Source: Teredinibacter haidensis (GTDB taxonomy: Bacteria; Pseudomonadota; Gammaproteobacteria; Pseudomonadales; Cellvibrionaceae). From it: a stretch of 64,000 bases of DNA. This document shows, piece by piece, positions 35,477 through 42,832 of the stretch (the stretch's first letter is position 1; every line of letters begins with the position of its first letter). The stretch covers positions 1,922,001-1,986,000 of the forward strand of contig NZ_CP060084.1 in assembly GCF_014211975.1 (NCBI RefSeq), given 5' to 3'. Both the position numbers and the translations under genes were made by a program. The notes under the pieces are model-generated. The model was not told the DNA's origin, ran no database searches, and saw nothing but the letters and a program-made list of their open reading frames with translations.

Positions 35477-36229
35477 TTAACACAAGGTATCCACCAATGC
35501 GCATTGCACTTTTGTGAGTCGCTCCGCTAAAACGGCTTTTATCTCTTTAATGCATACAGATGCCACCGATTGCCCCGCTAATGAATAACTAATACCCGCC
35601 CCCCAATTGCTAACGACACAAACCGATAAATAACTTATCTCACGCTCTCGTGCTAATACCGCTTCTGGCATCATTGTCATCCCAACCAAATCACAACCAT
35701 CATTTTTAAGCTTTTGAATTTCCGCAGCCGTTTCCAGACGGGGGCCCTGTACACAACCGTATGTTCCACCGTTAACACATTCCAAACTCTTCTCTAGCTC
35801 CTTACATAATTTACCCCGCAACGGACTTTCAAGAGGAAAGCTAAAATCAATATGGCTAAGCTCATCGTTAAAAGTATCGAAAAACGTATGGTCCCGCCCC
35901 CAGGTGTAATCGATAATCTGGTCGGGTAGAACAACACACCCCGGCGACATCCTGGCATTAATGCCGCCAACAGCATTCATAGCCATAATATGCTCAACAC
36001 TCAGCTGAGAAAGTGCATCGATATTGGCTCGATAATTAATACGATGCGGAGGCGTATTGTGGTTTTTCCCATGACGAGCAATAAAACAAATCTCGGTACC
36101 TCCTATTTTTCCAGTTATCACCGCAACCGGAAATTTCGAATAACGGGTTTCTACCTCTACAACCTCACTATCGCCAATCTGAGGAAAGGAATAAAATCCG
36201 GAACCACCAACAATCCCCACAACGGCCAT
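35477..36229 (-). CDS. S-methyl-5'-thioinosine phosphorylase (MTAP/PNP family)
   Basis: Purine phosphorylase of 250 residues. Motifs: GIVGGSGFY, FIARHGKNHNTPPHRINYRAN, NAVGGIN, YGCVQGPRLETAAEI and DLVGMTMMPEAVLARE. It belongs to the family of methylthioadenosine phosphorylases; by context (nagZ cluster) and residues it resembles P. aeruginosa PA3004, which acts on methylthioinosine. Direct MTA activity is not excluded. It is one base downstream of hpt, which would reuse the hypoxanthine it releases. Confidence 0.85.
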   Translation of the reverse strand: MAVVGIVGGSGFYSFPQIGDSEVVEVETRYSKFPVAVITGKIGGTEICFIARHGKNHNTPPHRINYRANIDALSQLSVEHIMAMNAVGGINARMSPGCVVLPDQIIDYTWGRDHTFFDTFNDELSHIDFSFPLESPLRGKLCKELEKSLECVNGGTYGCVQGPRLETAAEIQKLKNDGCDLVGMTMMPEAVLAREREISYLSVCVVSNWGAGISYSLAGQSVASVCIKEIKAVLAERLTKVQCALVDTLC

Positions 36230-36230
36230 A

Positions 36231-36797
36231 TTATTCCCCCCCTTCGCTTAAGACATAAATACCGGCCGCATTGCGGTAACGACCGGCATAATCCATCCCC
36301 AAACCAACAACAAATTTATCGGGTATTTTTAACGCAAAAAAATCAGGCGCCAATATATCAGACGATTCACTAGAAGCCGTTTTAAGTTGTTTCCACGCCA
36401 ATACAGCAGTGTGAACAGACTCCGCTCCTTGTTCTATGCACCACTCGGAAACTTTACTCAGAGTCACACCCTGATCATAAATATCATCCATCAACAGAAC
36501 TTTTGTCCCGCTTAACGAGGTGCGCGGGTAAGTATGCCATTGCAGCTCTGCCCCACTTTTTTTATCTCGATAGCGGGAAACCCCCACAGAATCCAGCTGC
36601 AAATGAAAATTCAAGTATGGCAACAACATGCCAGCGAAGACAACACCACCATTTAATAGCGTCAGAGCGACAACAGGGATATCAGTATATGTTTCCCCAA
36701 AAAATTCTCGGTTAATCTGTTCACCGACTTTTGCCACAGAGAAACGGGCATCCTCAAAAGAAAATAGCTGTTGGGAATCGCCCAGTATCTTTTGCAT
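36231..36797 (-). CDS. hpt: Hypoxanthine-guanine phosphoribosyltransferase
   Basis: Type I phosphoribosyltransferase of 188 residues. The PRPP motif is KVLLMDDIYDQGVTL, with LTLLNGGVVFAGML upstream and KFVVGLGMDYAGRYRNAAGIYVL split across the hood region. It likely turns hypoxanthine (and guanine) into IMP (GMP). It lies 3 bp after the mechanosensitive-channel gene and next to the methylthioinosine phosphorylase gene, forming a salvage pair. Confidence 0.9.
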   Translation of the reverse strand: MQKILGDSQQLFSFEDARFSVAKVGEQINREFFGETYTDIPVVALTLLNGGVVFAGMLLPYLNFHLQLDSVGVSRYRDKKSGAELQWHTYPRTSLSGTKVLLMDDIYDQGVTLSKVSEWCIEQGAESVHTAVLAWKQLKTASSESSDILAPDFFALKIPDKFVVGLGMDYAGRYRNAAGIYVLSEGGE

Positions 36798-36800
36798 TTT

Positions 36801-37928
36801 TTATTTTCCCTCTGTTGATAGACCTGCCAATGATCGAAGCGGAATGCCTTCGGGTATGTGTAGAGTGGACGTTGGGAACGCGCACTGGGCACCATTGGAT
36901 TCAATAATGTGAATTATTTTTAGCAGAACATCCTGCTTTACTTCGTGAAACTCAACCCAGTTTGTTGTTCTAGTAAAACAGTACACAAAGAAGTCCAGAG
37001 AACTACTGGCGAAAGCATTAAAATTTACAATTAAGGTCGTGTCCTGAGCAATGTCTTGATGGGAAAGTAGCATGGTTTTCACCTCGGCAATAATTCCCCC
37101 CATTTTCTCAACATCATCGTAACGAATACCAACTGTTTCATAAATACGCCGGTGAGACATCCTCGAAGGATTTTCTACTGAAATCTGCATAAATGTTGAA
37201 TTGGGTACGTACAGGGGGCGTTTGTCGAAAGTGCGAATACGCGTTAACCGCCAGCCCACATCTTCAACAGTCCCCTCAATATTTTTATCGGGCGATCGCA
37301 CCCAATCACCAACAGCAAAGGGGCGGTCGAGATAAATCATAAGCCCGCCAAAAAAATTAGCGAGTAAATCCTTTGCCGCAAAACCTACAGCAATACCACC
37401 AATACCGCCAAAAGCCAACACTCCCGAAATGCTATACCCCAAAGATTGTAGAGCGACCAGCAGCGCAGTGATCACGACTGAAATACGCAGCAGCTTCCCC
37501 ATCGCCATTGCAGTGGTTTTATCCATTGGCTTATGACTGAATTCCGGGTCCATCAAATTAGATTCTGCACGCTTGATAAAACCAGTGAGAAACCAAGCAA
37601 TAATAAGCACTGCTCCCAGATGCCGTATATGGCCTACCGATTCCAATACCAATGACGCGGAATTATCAGCGGCCATATCGGCTGCCGTAGCAATACCAAA
37701 ACCCCACACAAACCATTTCGCTGGGCTCTGCAGCGCACCCACCAAAGCGTCATCCCACACTGACTGTGTGTTTAGCGCCTTGGCTTCCAGTTTTTTCAAA
37801 AACCGACTCAATATTGCTGCGAAAGAAAGCGTTAGCAACACCACAACAAAAATATCGACAATCCATAAATTTTCCTTGCCAACACCCTGCACATAAAATG
37901 CTTTGACACTTTCAATGATCCCGTCCAT
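36801..37928 (-). CDS. MscS-family mechanosensitive ion channel
   Basis: Membrane protein of 375 residues with about four or five helices and the MscS pore region: GVLAFGGIGGIAVGFAAKDLLANFFGG, then FAVGDWVRS and EGTVEDVGWRLTRIRTFDKRPLYVPNS. A cytoplasmic beta/alpha domain ends the protein. It probably opens under hypo-osmotic shock. Tightly spaced between nagZ (2 bp) and hpt (3 bp). Confidence 0.93.
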   Translation of the reverse strand: MDGIIESVKAFYVQGVGKENLWIVDIFVVVLLTLSFAAILSRFLKKLEAKALNTQSVWDDALVGALQSPAKWFVWGFGIATAADMAADNSASLVLESVGHIRHLGAVLIIAWFLTGFIKRAESNLMDPEFSHKPMDKTTAMAMGKLLRISVVITALLVALQSLGYSISGVLAFGGIGGIAVGFAAKDLLANFFGGLMIYLDRPFAVGDWVRSPDKNIEGTVEDVGWRLTRIRTFDKRPLYVPNSTFMQISVENPSRMSHRRIYETVGIRYDDVEKMGGIIAEVKTMLLSHQDIAQDTTLIVNFNAFASSSLDFFVYCFTRTTNWVEFHEVKQDVLLKIIHIIESNGAQCAFPTSTLHIPEGIPLRSLAGLSTEGK

Positions 37929-37930
37929 AT

Positions 37931-38956
37931 CTAACCTTTTATTTCATCCAACATTAACGTTACTTCACGCCAGCGCGCACCCTGTTGTAAATGATCCCAG
38001 CTACCAGACTGCTGAGCACGCATTGACTCCAACCCCGAAACGACGACGCTATCGAATGAACGATGCAAACACTCGACAACCTCCAAGGCGCCCTTTCGGT
38101 TATTGCAAACCAATACGGCATTACACCCGGCCTGCAAAGCTTTTATCGCCCGATCACCGTAACCTCCCATTCCAACAGCGCCCTCCATCGAAAGGTCATC
38201 ACTAAAAATAACCCCCTTAAACCCTAGTTTTTGACGCAAATACTCTTTCAGCCACCAGGCCGAAAAACCTACCGGCAGCGCGTCTATTCTGGGAAATTGA
38301 ATGTGAGCAGGCATAAGTGCATTCGTCCTGCTCAGGAGTGACCTAAAAGGCCCGATATCACGCTGTTCAAGCTCATCCAGAGTTCTATCATCCACCGGCA
38401 ACTCCAAATGACTGTCTTCCTTGATACCGCCATGCCCTGGAAAATGCTTACCCGTCGTCGCCATGCCCGCCTCGTGCATGCCATCCATAAAAGCAGCGGC
38501 GAGGAGAGTCACATCTTCGGGGTTCTGACCAAAACTGCGATCGCCAATAATATCGCTTAGACCGCAATCCACATCTAAGACCGGCGCAAAACTAATATCC
38601 AGCCCGGAAGCCAACAATTCCGCTGCCGACAGCCAACCAACAGATTTAGTAAGCGCAAGCCCACGCTCAGAGTCTCCTCTAAAAACAACACCCAATTGCT
38701 GCATGGCAGGAATGCGCGAGAAACCCGAACGAAAACGTTGTACGCGACCGCCTTCGTGATCAACCGCAACAATCAGTGCGGAATTCACTCCACGAATACC
38801 CTGCACCAACTTTTCCAGCTGTTGGCGGTCTTTATAATTTCTTCCAAACAAAATAATGCCGCCAACCCAGGGGTTGGCAAGCATTTTTTTGTCTTCATCT
38901 GTTAATGTCAAACCCTCAATGTCGACAACAACAGGCCCCAAATATTTTTTCCCCAT
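37931..38956 (-). CDS. nagZ: Beta-N-acetylhexosaminidase NagZ
   Basis: Cytosolic glycoside hydrolase family 3 enzyme that removes GlcNAc from anhydro-muropeptides during cell-wall recycling. The 341-residue protein has AVDHEGGRVQRFR, the loop KHFPGHGGIKEDSHLELP with the catalytic Asp-His dyad, and the nucleophile Asp in VIFSDDLSMEGA. First gene of the nagZ-mscS-hpt-mtnP cluster. Confidence 0.96.
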   Translation of the reverse strand: MGKKYLGPVVVDIEGLTLTDEDKKMLANPWVGGIILFGRNYKDRQQLEKLVQGIRGVNSALIVAVDHEGGRVQRFRSGFSRIPAMQQLGVVFRGDSERGLALTKSVGWLSAAELLASGLDISFAPVLDVDCGLSDIIGDRSFGQNPEDVTLLAAAFMDGMHEAGMATTGKHFPGHGGIKEDSHLELPVDDRTLDELEQRDIGPFRSLLSRTNALMPAHIQFPRIDALPVGFSAWWLKEYLRQKLGFKGVIFSDDLSMEGAVGMGGYGDRAIKALQAGCNAVLVCNNRKGALEVVECLHRSFDSVVVSGLESMRAQQSGSWDHLQQGARWREVTLMLDEIKG

Positions 38957-39353
38957 AGCTCTATAGCTGCCTTAGTCACTCTGTGAATTAGCGTGTTAAG
39001 CAATTGAGACGCAACGCAAGAAACGTATACATCGACCTACTTTCACTTACGAATAAAATGATTTCTCATTCTTATAAAACCGTAATTTCTACTATTCGCT
39101 TTAACAAACCATGATATACAATGCCCACTTTATAGACTTTTTTAATCTTTACGCTTTATTGGCTATAGCTCCGAATTTTATAGACGCTGTATTTAGGCTT
39201 AAAGAAAACCCAAAAACCTATTATTTTTCAATCTGTTACGGAACGAATATCAGCCCCACGCTAAACACGTACATTTTCACCATATTTTAACGAAACCAAG
39301 TGCGCAAGCAACAAGGAAGTGTTAGCTTTAACGGCATAGAGTGGAGGTTGGTT
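38957..39353. other. AT-rich divergent region between nagZ and a DUF6763-like gene
   Basis: 397 bp with no gene. Probably holds promoters for both genes. TTTATAGAC occurs twice (39129-39137 and 39177-39185). No clear -35/-10 pair can be assigned. In Pseudomonas, as I recall, psrA lies in this part of the order; it is absent. Confidence 0.4.
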
Positions 39354-39674
39354 ATGGCCAAGATATTTCCGATTATAGGTAGTTGGTTTCAAGATACGTC
39401 CAGTATGCAACTGTTTGAAATTGTTGCTGTTGATGAAGACAGCAGCACCATTGAAGTTCAATATAAAGATGGCGACATTGACGAGTTCGAGCTTGAATCT
39501 TGGGGGCAGCTAAATCTCCTTTCCGCTGCAGCTCCTGAAGATGCAAATGCAGGTTACGGTTCCTCCTATTCCGACACATGGGAAGACAGCCCAGATCATT
39601 TTAACAGCAACTATAACAACCCTCTTGAAATGATTGAACCGGAATCCTTTACCGGGTTCGACGACCTCCCCTAG
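39354..39674 (+). CDS. Conserved hypothetical protein (DUF6763-like)
   Basis: A 106-residue acidic soluble protein. MAKIFPIIGSWFQD, FEIVAVDEDSSTIEVQYKDG and DEFELESWGQLNL form a compact beta-rich start; the rest is acidic and probably disordered. It resembles short gammaproteobacterial proteins of DUF6763 as I remember them; function unknown. GGAGG seven bases before the ATG at 39354 fixes the start over an upstream ATG. Confidence 0.8.
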   Translation: MAKIFPIIGSWFQDTSSMQLFEIVAVDEDSSTIEVQYKDGDIDEFELESWGQLNLLSAAAPEDANAGYGSSYSDTWEDSPDHFNSNYNNPLEMIEPESFTGFDDLP

Positions 39675-39678
39675 AGCA

Positions 39679-39697
39679 CCCTCTCAAACGGAGAGGG
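39679..39697 (+). terminator. Hairpin after the DUF6763-like gene
   Basis: CCCTCTC and GAGAGGG form a perfect 7-bp stem with a 5-nt loop, 5 bp beyond the stop. No T-run follows, so intrinsic termination is uncertain. Confidence 0.45.
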
Positions 39698-39758
39698 CCA
39701 ATACAGCTACAGCGAAACCCGCCCTTCCACCAAGTATCGTAAAGCCGTTGTAACATCC

Positions 39759-40163
39759 TTAGTCACCACCCTTTAAACCGGCCTCTCCTCTACCTTTTAA
39801 CACTTTTTTCTTGCGAATATGATTGAACGGATCGCCAACTTCCGTACTTTCGATAGACCCTAACGTATTGTCTTTGGTGCCATCAGGCTCTGAACTTTGC
39901 TTTTTCTCTCGAGTAAAAACAGAAGGAGGGAAATTAAAAAGATAGTAAGCGATAGATAGTAGCGCGATACCAACCCACTTGGCTAAATATGCCCAACTTA
40001 AGGACTGCGCTGCTCCAACCGCGAGTGAATACTCTAAATAATCATCGTGGACCATTGACACGATAAAGTAAGCGACAAACAGTAATATCGTCGAAAGAAC
40101 CAGTCGCTTGTAGCGCCCCCACAGTACCGTCGCAACAAATGATTTTGCCAGAAACTTGAACAT
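39759..40163 (-). CDS. Uncharacterised small membrane protein (134 aa)
   Basis: Two or three hydrophobic segments lie in the first 85 residues (about 20-37, 45-65 and 66-80), followed by a charged cytoplasmic-type tail with KKKVLKGRGEAG. No family is recognised. The stop-to-start distance to the upstream 91-aa gene is 4 bp, so the two are very likely co-transcribed, divergent from lexA. Confidence 0.75.
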   Translation of the reverse strand: MFKFLAKSFVATVLWGRYKRLVLSTILLFVAYFIVSMVHDDYLEYSLAVGAAQSLSWAYLAKWVGIALLSIAYYLFNFPPSVFTREKKQSSEPDGTKDNTLGSIESTEVGDPFNHIRKKKVLKGRGEAGLKGGD

Positions 40164-40167
40164 TTAC

Positions 40168-40443
40168 TTAGGTCCAGAAAGACAGCCCAAGTGCCGCCAA
40201 CAGTAACAAGATACTTTTATCCTTAAACTCGCTTTTAATTTTGTCTTCCTCTTCTTTGACGATAACTTCGAGAACATCCTGATCATAATCCTCTGGCTTT
40301 CGACCATGTAAATAGATACGGGTTTTTGCGCGCTCAATAGCCTTTTCGCGAACCCGTATATCGACGCGATCTTTGAGCTTCGCTAAACCAGCTCGTATAC
40401 CACGTTTGCGCTTCAGTTCTCGCTGCTCTACACCATTAACCAT
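40168..40443 (-). CDS. Uncharacterised 91-aa protein, divergent from lexA
   Basis: A basic, helical protein with many Arg and Lys in the first half, the segment RIYLHGRKPEDYDQDVLEV, then a short hydrophobic C-terminus (SILLLLAALGLSFWT) like a tail anchor. The ATG at 40443 follows GGGAGG at good distance. No function is known to me. It is the first gene of a two-gene unit whose upstream region contains the two LexA boxes of lexA, so it could be SOS-controlled; this is inference. Confidence 0.75.
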   Translation of the reverse strand: MVNGVEQRELKRKRGIRAGLAKLKDRVDIRVREKAIERAKTRIYLHGRKPEDYDQDVLEVIVKEEEDKIKSEFKDKSILLLLAALGLSFWT

Positions 40444-40520
40444 ATAGCACCTCCCAAGCTGACCCCAGTTTACCAGAGCAAGGTGTAAATGGTGCAACTT
40501 CAAGGCACAACAAAAAAAAG

Positions 40521-40548
40521 TTGCCTCCAGCAAAACACTGTATATAAT
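40521..40548 (+). promoter_or_regulatory. lexA promoter
   Basis: TTGCCT (40521-40526) and TATAAT (40543-40548) with a 16-bp spacer, about 80 bp before the lexA ATG. LexA box 1 covers the -10. Confidence 0.75.
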
Positions 40549-40572
40549 GACAGATACTGTACATCCGAACAG
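40538..40572. promoter_or_regulatory. Two tandem LexA (SOS) boxes
   Basis: CTGTATATAATGACAG (40538-40553) and CTGTACATCCGAACAG (40557-40572) both fit CTG-N10-CAG, the gammaproteobacterial LexA site. Their centres are 19 bp apart. Box 1 sits on the lexA -10 element, so LexA should repress its own gene, as in E. coli where lexA also has paired boxes. Confidence 0.9.
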
Positions 40573-40626
40573 ACAGAAGAAACAAATGTACATTCACCTG
40601 AACTTTTATAGGCTCCGGAGTAAATC

Positions 40627-41229
40627 ATGATCAAGCTTACCGCAAGACAACAACAGATTCTGGACCTGATCAAAACCCATATTCAAGACACTGGATACCC
40701 ACCCACAAGGGCAGAAATAGCCGACATCCTGGGCTTTAAATCGGCCAACGCCGCTGAAGAACACCTTAAAGCCCTTGCCCGTAAGGGCGCGATTGAAATG
40801 ATCGCTGGCGCCTCCCGCGGCATTCGGCTACCGGAAACGCAAAGCGGTATTCCCTTGGTTGGCCGAGTGGCCGCAGGTAGCCCCATACTCGCAGAAGAAC
40901 ATATTCAAGACTACTGCGATATTCCCAATGCTTTTTTTCATCCTCAGGCAGATTACCTGCTGACAGTTCACGGAATGAGCATGAAAGATGCCGGTATTCT
41001 TGACGGAGATCTACTTGCCGTTCACAAAACAGACCAAGTGCGTAACGGCGATATTGTGGTCGCGCGCATTGAGAATGAAGTCACAGTAAAACGCTTTAAG
41101 CGCGAAAGAAATCGTGCCATTGTCGAACTATGGCCAGAAAACCCCGACTTTGACGTTATAGAAGTCGATTTACGCGACGAACACTTTGCCATCGAAGGCA
41201 TCAGTGTTGGTGTCATACGTCGAAGCTAA
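40627..41229 (+). CDS. lexA: LexA, SOS repressor and self-cleaving protease
   Basis: Represses DNA-damage genes until RecA stimulates its self-cleavage. The 200-residue protein has an N-terminal winged helix (KLTARQQQILDLIK, YPPTRAEIADILG), the cleavage site VAAGSP between A83 and G84, catalytic S118 in VHGMSMKDAGI and K155 in EVTVKRF. GGAG precedes the ATG. Followed by sulA in the same transcript. Confidence 0.97.
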   Translation: MIKLTARQQQILDLIKTHIQDTGYPPTRAEIADILGFKSANAAEEHLKALARKGAIEMIAGASRGIRLPETQSGIPLVGRVAAGSPILAEEHIQDYCDIPNAFFHPQADYLLTVHGMSMKDAGILDGDLLAVHKTDQVRNGDIVVARIENEVTVKRFKRERNRAIVELWPENPDFDVIEVDLRDEHFAIEGISVGVIRRS

Positions 41230-41241
41230 GAGGATCAGTTG

Positions 41242-41676
41242 ATGGCAATTCCAGCGCCCCACACCCTACAGGCTACGCCCAAGAACATAGCCAATGCCGA
41301 GCTTCGAGACCAGAGCGCCAGCCTAACTGAAATCGTGCTTACCCGCTCACACTTAGGCGAAAACGACTACAGCCTTGTAATGCCGATGCTGGCCCACCTA
41401 AGCCAACAAAGTCAGACCCGATGGTTCACTTGGATTGCTCCAAAAGGCGTCACTAAAGGATTGTTAAGTCGTTACCGCTTTAATCTTGAGAAGGTACGCG
41501 TTGTTTACGCCGATACGCCAAATGATATTCTTTGGCTTTACTGGGAAGCACTTGCCAACGGCAATAGCGATACGGTGGTAGCGGAAGTCAGTAGCCTGAC
41601 AGATTCTGAATTCAGCAAGCTTGAAAGCGCCTGCAACCAAGGCTTGTGCCGGGGTCTTACACTGAGATTTCGATAA
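41242..41676 (+). CDS. sulA: SulA, SOS-induced cell-division inhibitor
   Basis: Binds FtsZ to halt division during DNA damage. The 144-residue protein has TEIVLTRSHLGENDYSLVMP, WFTWIAPKG and a RecA-like fold as in Pseudomonas SulA; the N-terminus is unlike E. coli. AGAGG precedes the ATG at 41242; a TTG one codon upstream is possible. It is 12 bp after lexA and has no box of its own, so control comes from the lexA boxes. Confidence 0.85.
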   Translation: MAIPAPHTLQATPKNIANAELRDQSASLTEIVLTRSHLGENDYSLVMPMLAHLSQQSQTRWFTWIAPKGVTKGLLSRYRFNLEKVRVVYADTPNDILWLYWEALANGNSDTVVAEVSSLTDSEFSKLESACNQGLCRGLTLRFR

Positions 41677-41746
41677 CGATCTGGAAGGTAAGCAGAGGAA
41701 GGGGCGTTTACAATTCACACGCCAAACCGATCAACGTATGCTGGCA

Positions 41747-41995
41747 CTAATGAAGAATCATTCCCTCACCGCTTTTCTCTGCGTCAGTAACAGCGGCCAT
41801 TTCGTCCTGAAGCTCACTCGCAGCCTCCAGCCCGGCTTCAATCATTGCCTTGGCGACATCGAGTTTGGCGTCATTTAAATAATAAAGCGATTCTTCAGAA
41901 AAGCGGATACGCACCAGCGGCTCACCCTTTTCATCGGCTTTCTGCAAAGCTATTTCACCATCTTCCAGCTCTACTATTTCGTACAAAGTCGACAT
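41747..41995 (-). CDS. Conserved hypothetical protein of the lexA-topA neighbourhood (82 aa)
   Basis: Small acidic protein with LYEIVELEDGEIALQKAD and VRIRFSEESLYYLNDAKLDVAKAMIEAGL. A very similar small protein lies between sulA and topA in Pseudomonas as I recall (PA3009). Function unknown. It is separate from the next gene by 346 bp. Confidence 0.82.
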   Translation of the reverse strand: MSTLYEIVELEDGEIALQKADEKGEPLVRIRFSEESLYYLNDAKLDVAKAMIEAGLEAASELQDEMAAVTDAEKSGEGMILH

Positions 41996-42341
41996 AAATC
42001 CCCAAGTTCAATCACTGCTGCTTATTTCATTCTTTTGTGTGCCATGAAGTGTACCATTTTCTGTCCTCGCGAATAACCAATTGCCGCAAAATGCCTCGGG
42101 GAAGTTCTGATTAAGTCCAGGAATGTTGTGGGCTCTTGGCTTATTCAAGACCAAGGTAAATATTTACAGGAGTACGTCCGTCTTCAAAAAAGATAAGACA
42201 GAGATAGAGAAAACCCGGAGGCCTCATAACGCGAGGCCAAAACACCTACTTCCTGCGTTGCGGCTACTAGCGAAGAAGCTCGCCCTGTAAATGAACGTTT
42301 TGGGCTAACACAGAATAGTGCTGGACTTGGCCAGAGCTTCC
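41996..42341. other. Intergenic region between two conserved hypotheticals
   Basis: 346 bp without a gene. GGCCTC/GAGGCC at 42220-42238 forms a 6-bp hairpin about 100 bp beyond the DUF6586 gene stop; it has only short T-runs and may be a weak terminator. Confidence 0.4.
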
Positions 42342-42830
42342 CTAATGCTCGGATGCCAACTCTCGCTGCTGGAGCACCAAGGCTTTAAAGGCCAGGTAGA
42401 TATTTTCCAACTCACTCACAGTTGGGGAGCTTAACGCCGTGGCTGAGCCGGTGCGGGCTATCACAACACTATCCAGAATATGTTCTGTAGGGGGAATTGC
42501 TTGTAGATTAAGCAGCGAGCGAAAAAGGAAGTTGAGCTTTGACAGCCACTCACCAGAGTTCTTCGCTAACAATTTAAGCTCCTGCAGGCGGAAATCAGCA
42601 TTGGACAAATCAAGAGCATCCAACCAGGAGTATTCAAGACCTCCCGATAAGTTGGCCTCGGTTATTTCCCGTAGATAGGCGTTAATACCTAGCCGCAACT
42701 GTAATACCACAGCCTGCGCGCATGACGCCTTCAGCTGGTTTTCAGCATCCTGAGCAACATCTAATTGTTTGCGCACGTAAAGCAACTGCAGATCAACTGC
42801 TCGTCGACAATCTTCATCGAAGCTTGCCAC
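42342..42830 (-). CDS. DUF6586-family conserved hypothetical protein
   Basis: Predicted all-helical soluble protein of 162 residues; VDLQLLYVRKQLDVAQD, and LQLRLGINAYLREI fit long amphipathic helices. It resembles the DUF6586 protein found beside topA in Pseudomonas, from memory. Function unknown. It starts 2 bp after the topA stop, so it is co-transcribed with topA. Confidence 0.8.
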   Translation of the reverse strand: MASFDEDCRRAVDLQLLYVRKQLDVAQDAENQLKASCAQAVVLQLRLGINAYLREITEANLSGGLEYSWLDALDLSNADFRLQELKLLAKNSGEWLSKLNFLFRSLLNLQAIPPTEHILDSVVIARTGSATALSSPTVSELENIYLAFKALVLQQRELASEH

Positions 42831-42832
42831 GA

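Noticed and set aside
39129..39185. Direct repeat TTTATAGAC upstream of the DUF6763-like gene
   Set aside because: Only 9 bp, AT-rich, two copies; too weak to call a regulatory repeat.
41703..41723. GGCGT/ACGCC hairpin after sulA as a terminator
   Set aside because: Five-bp stem, 11-nt loop and no T-run.
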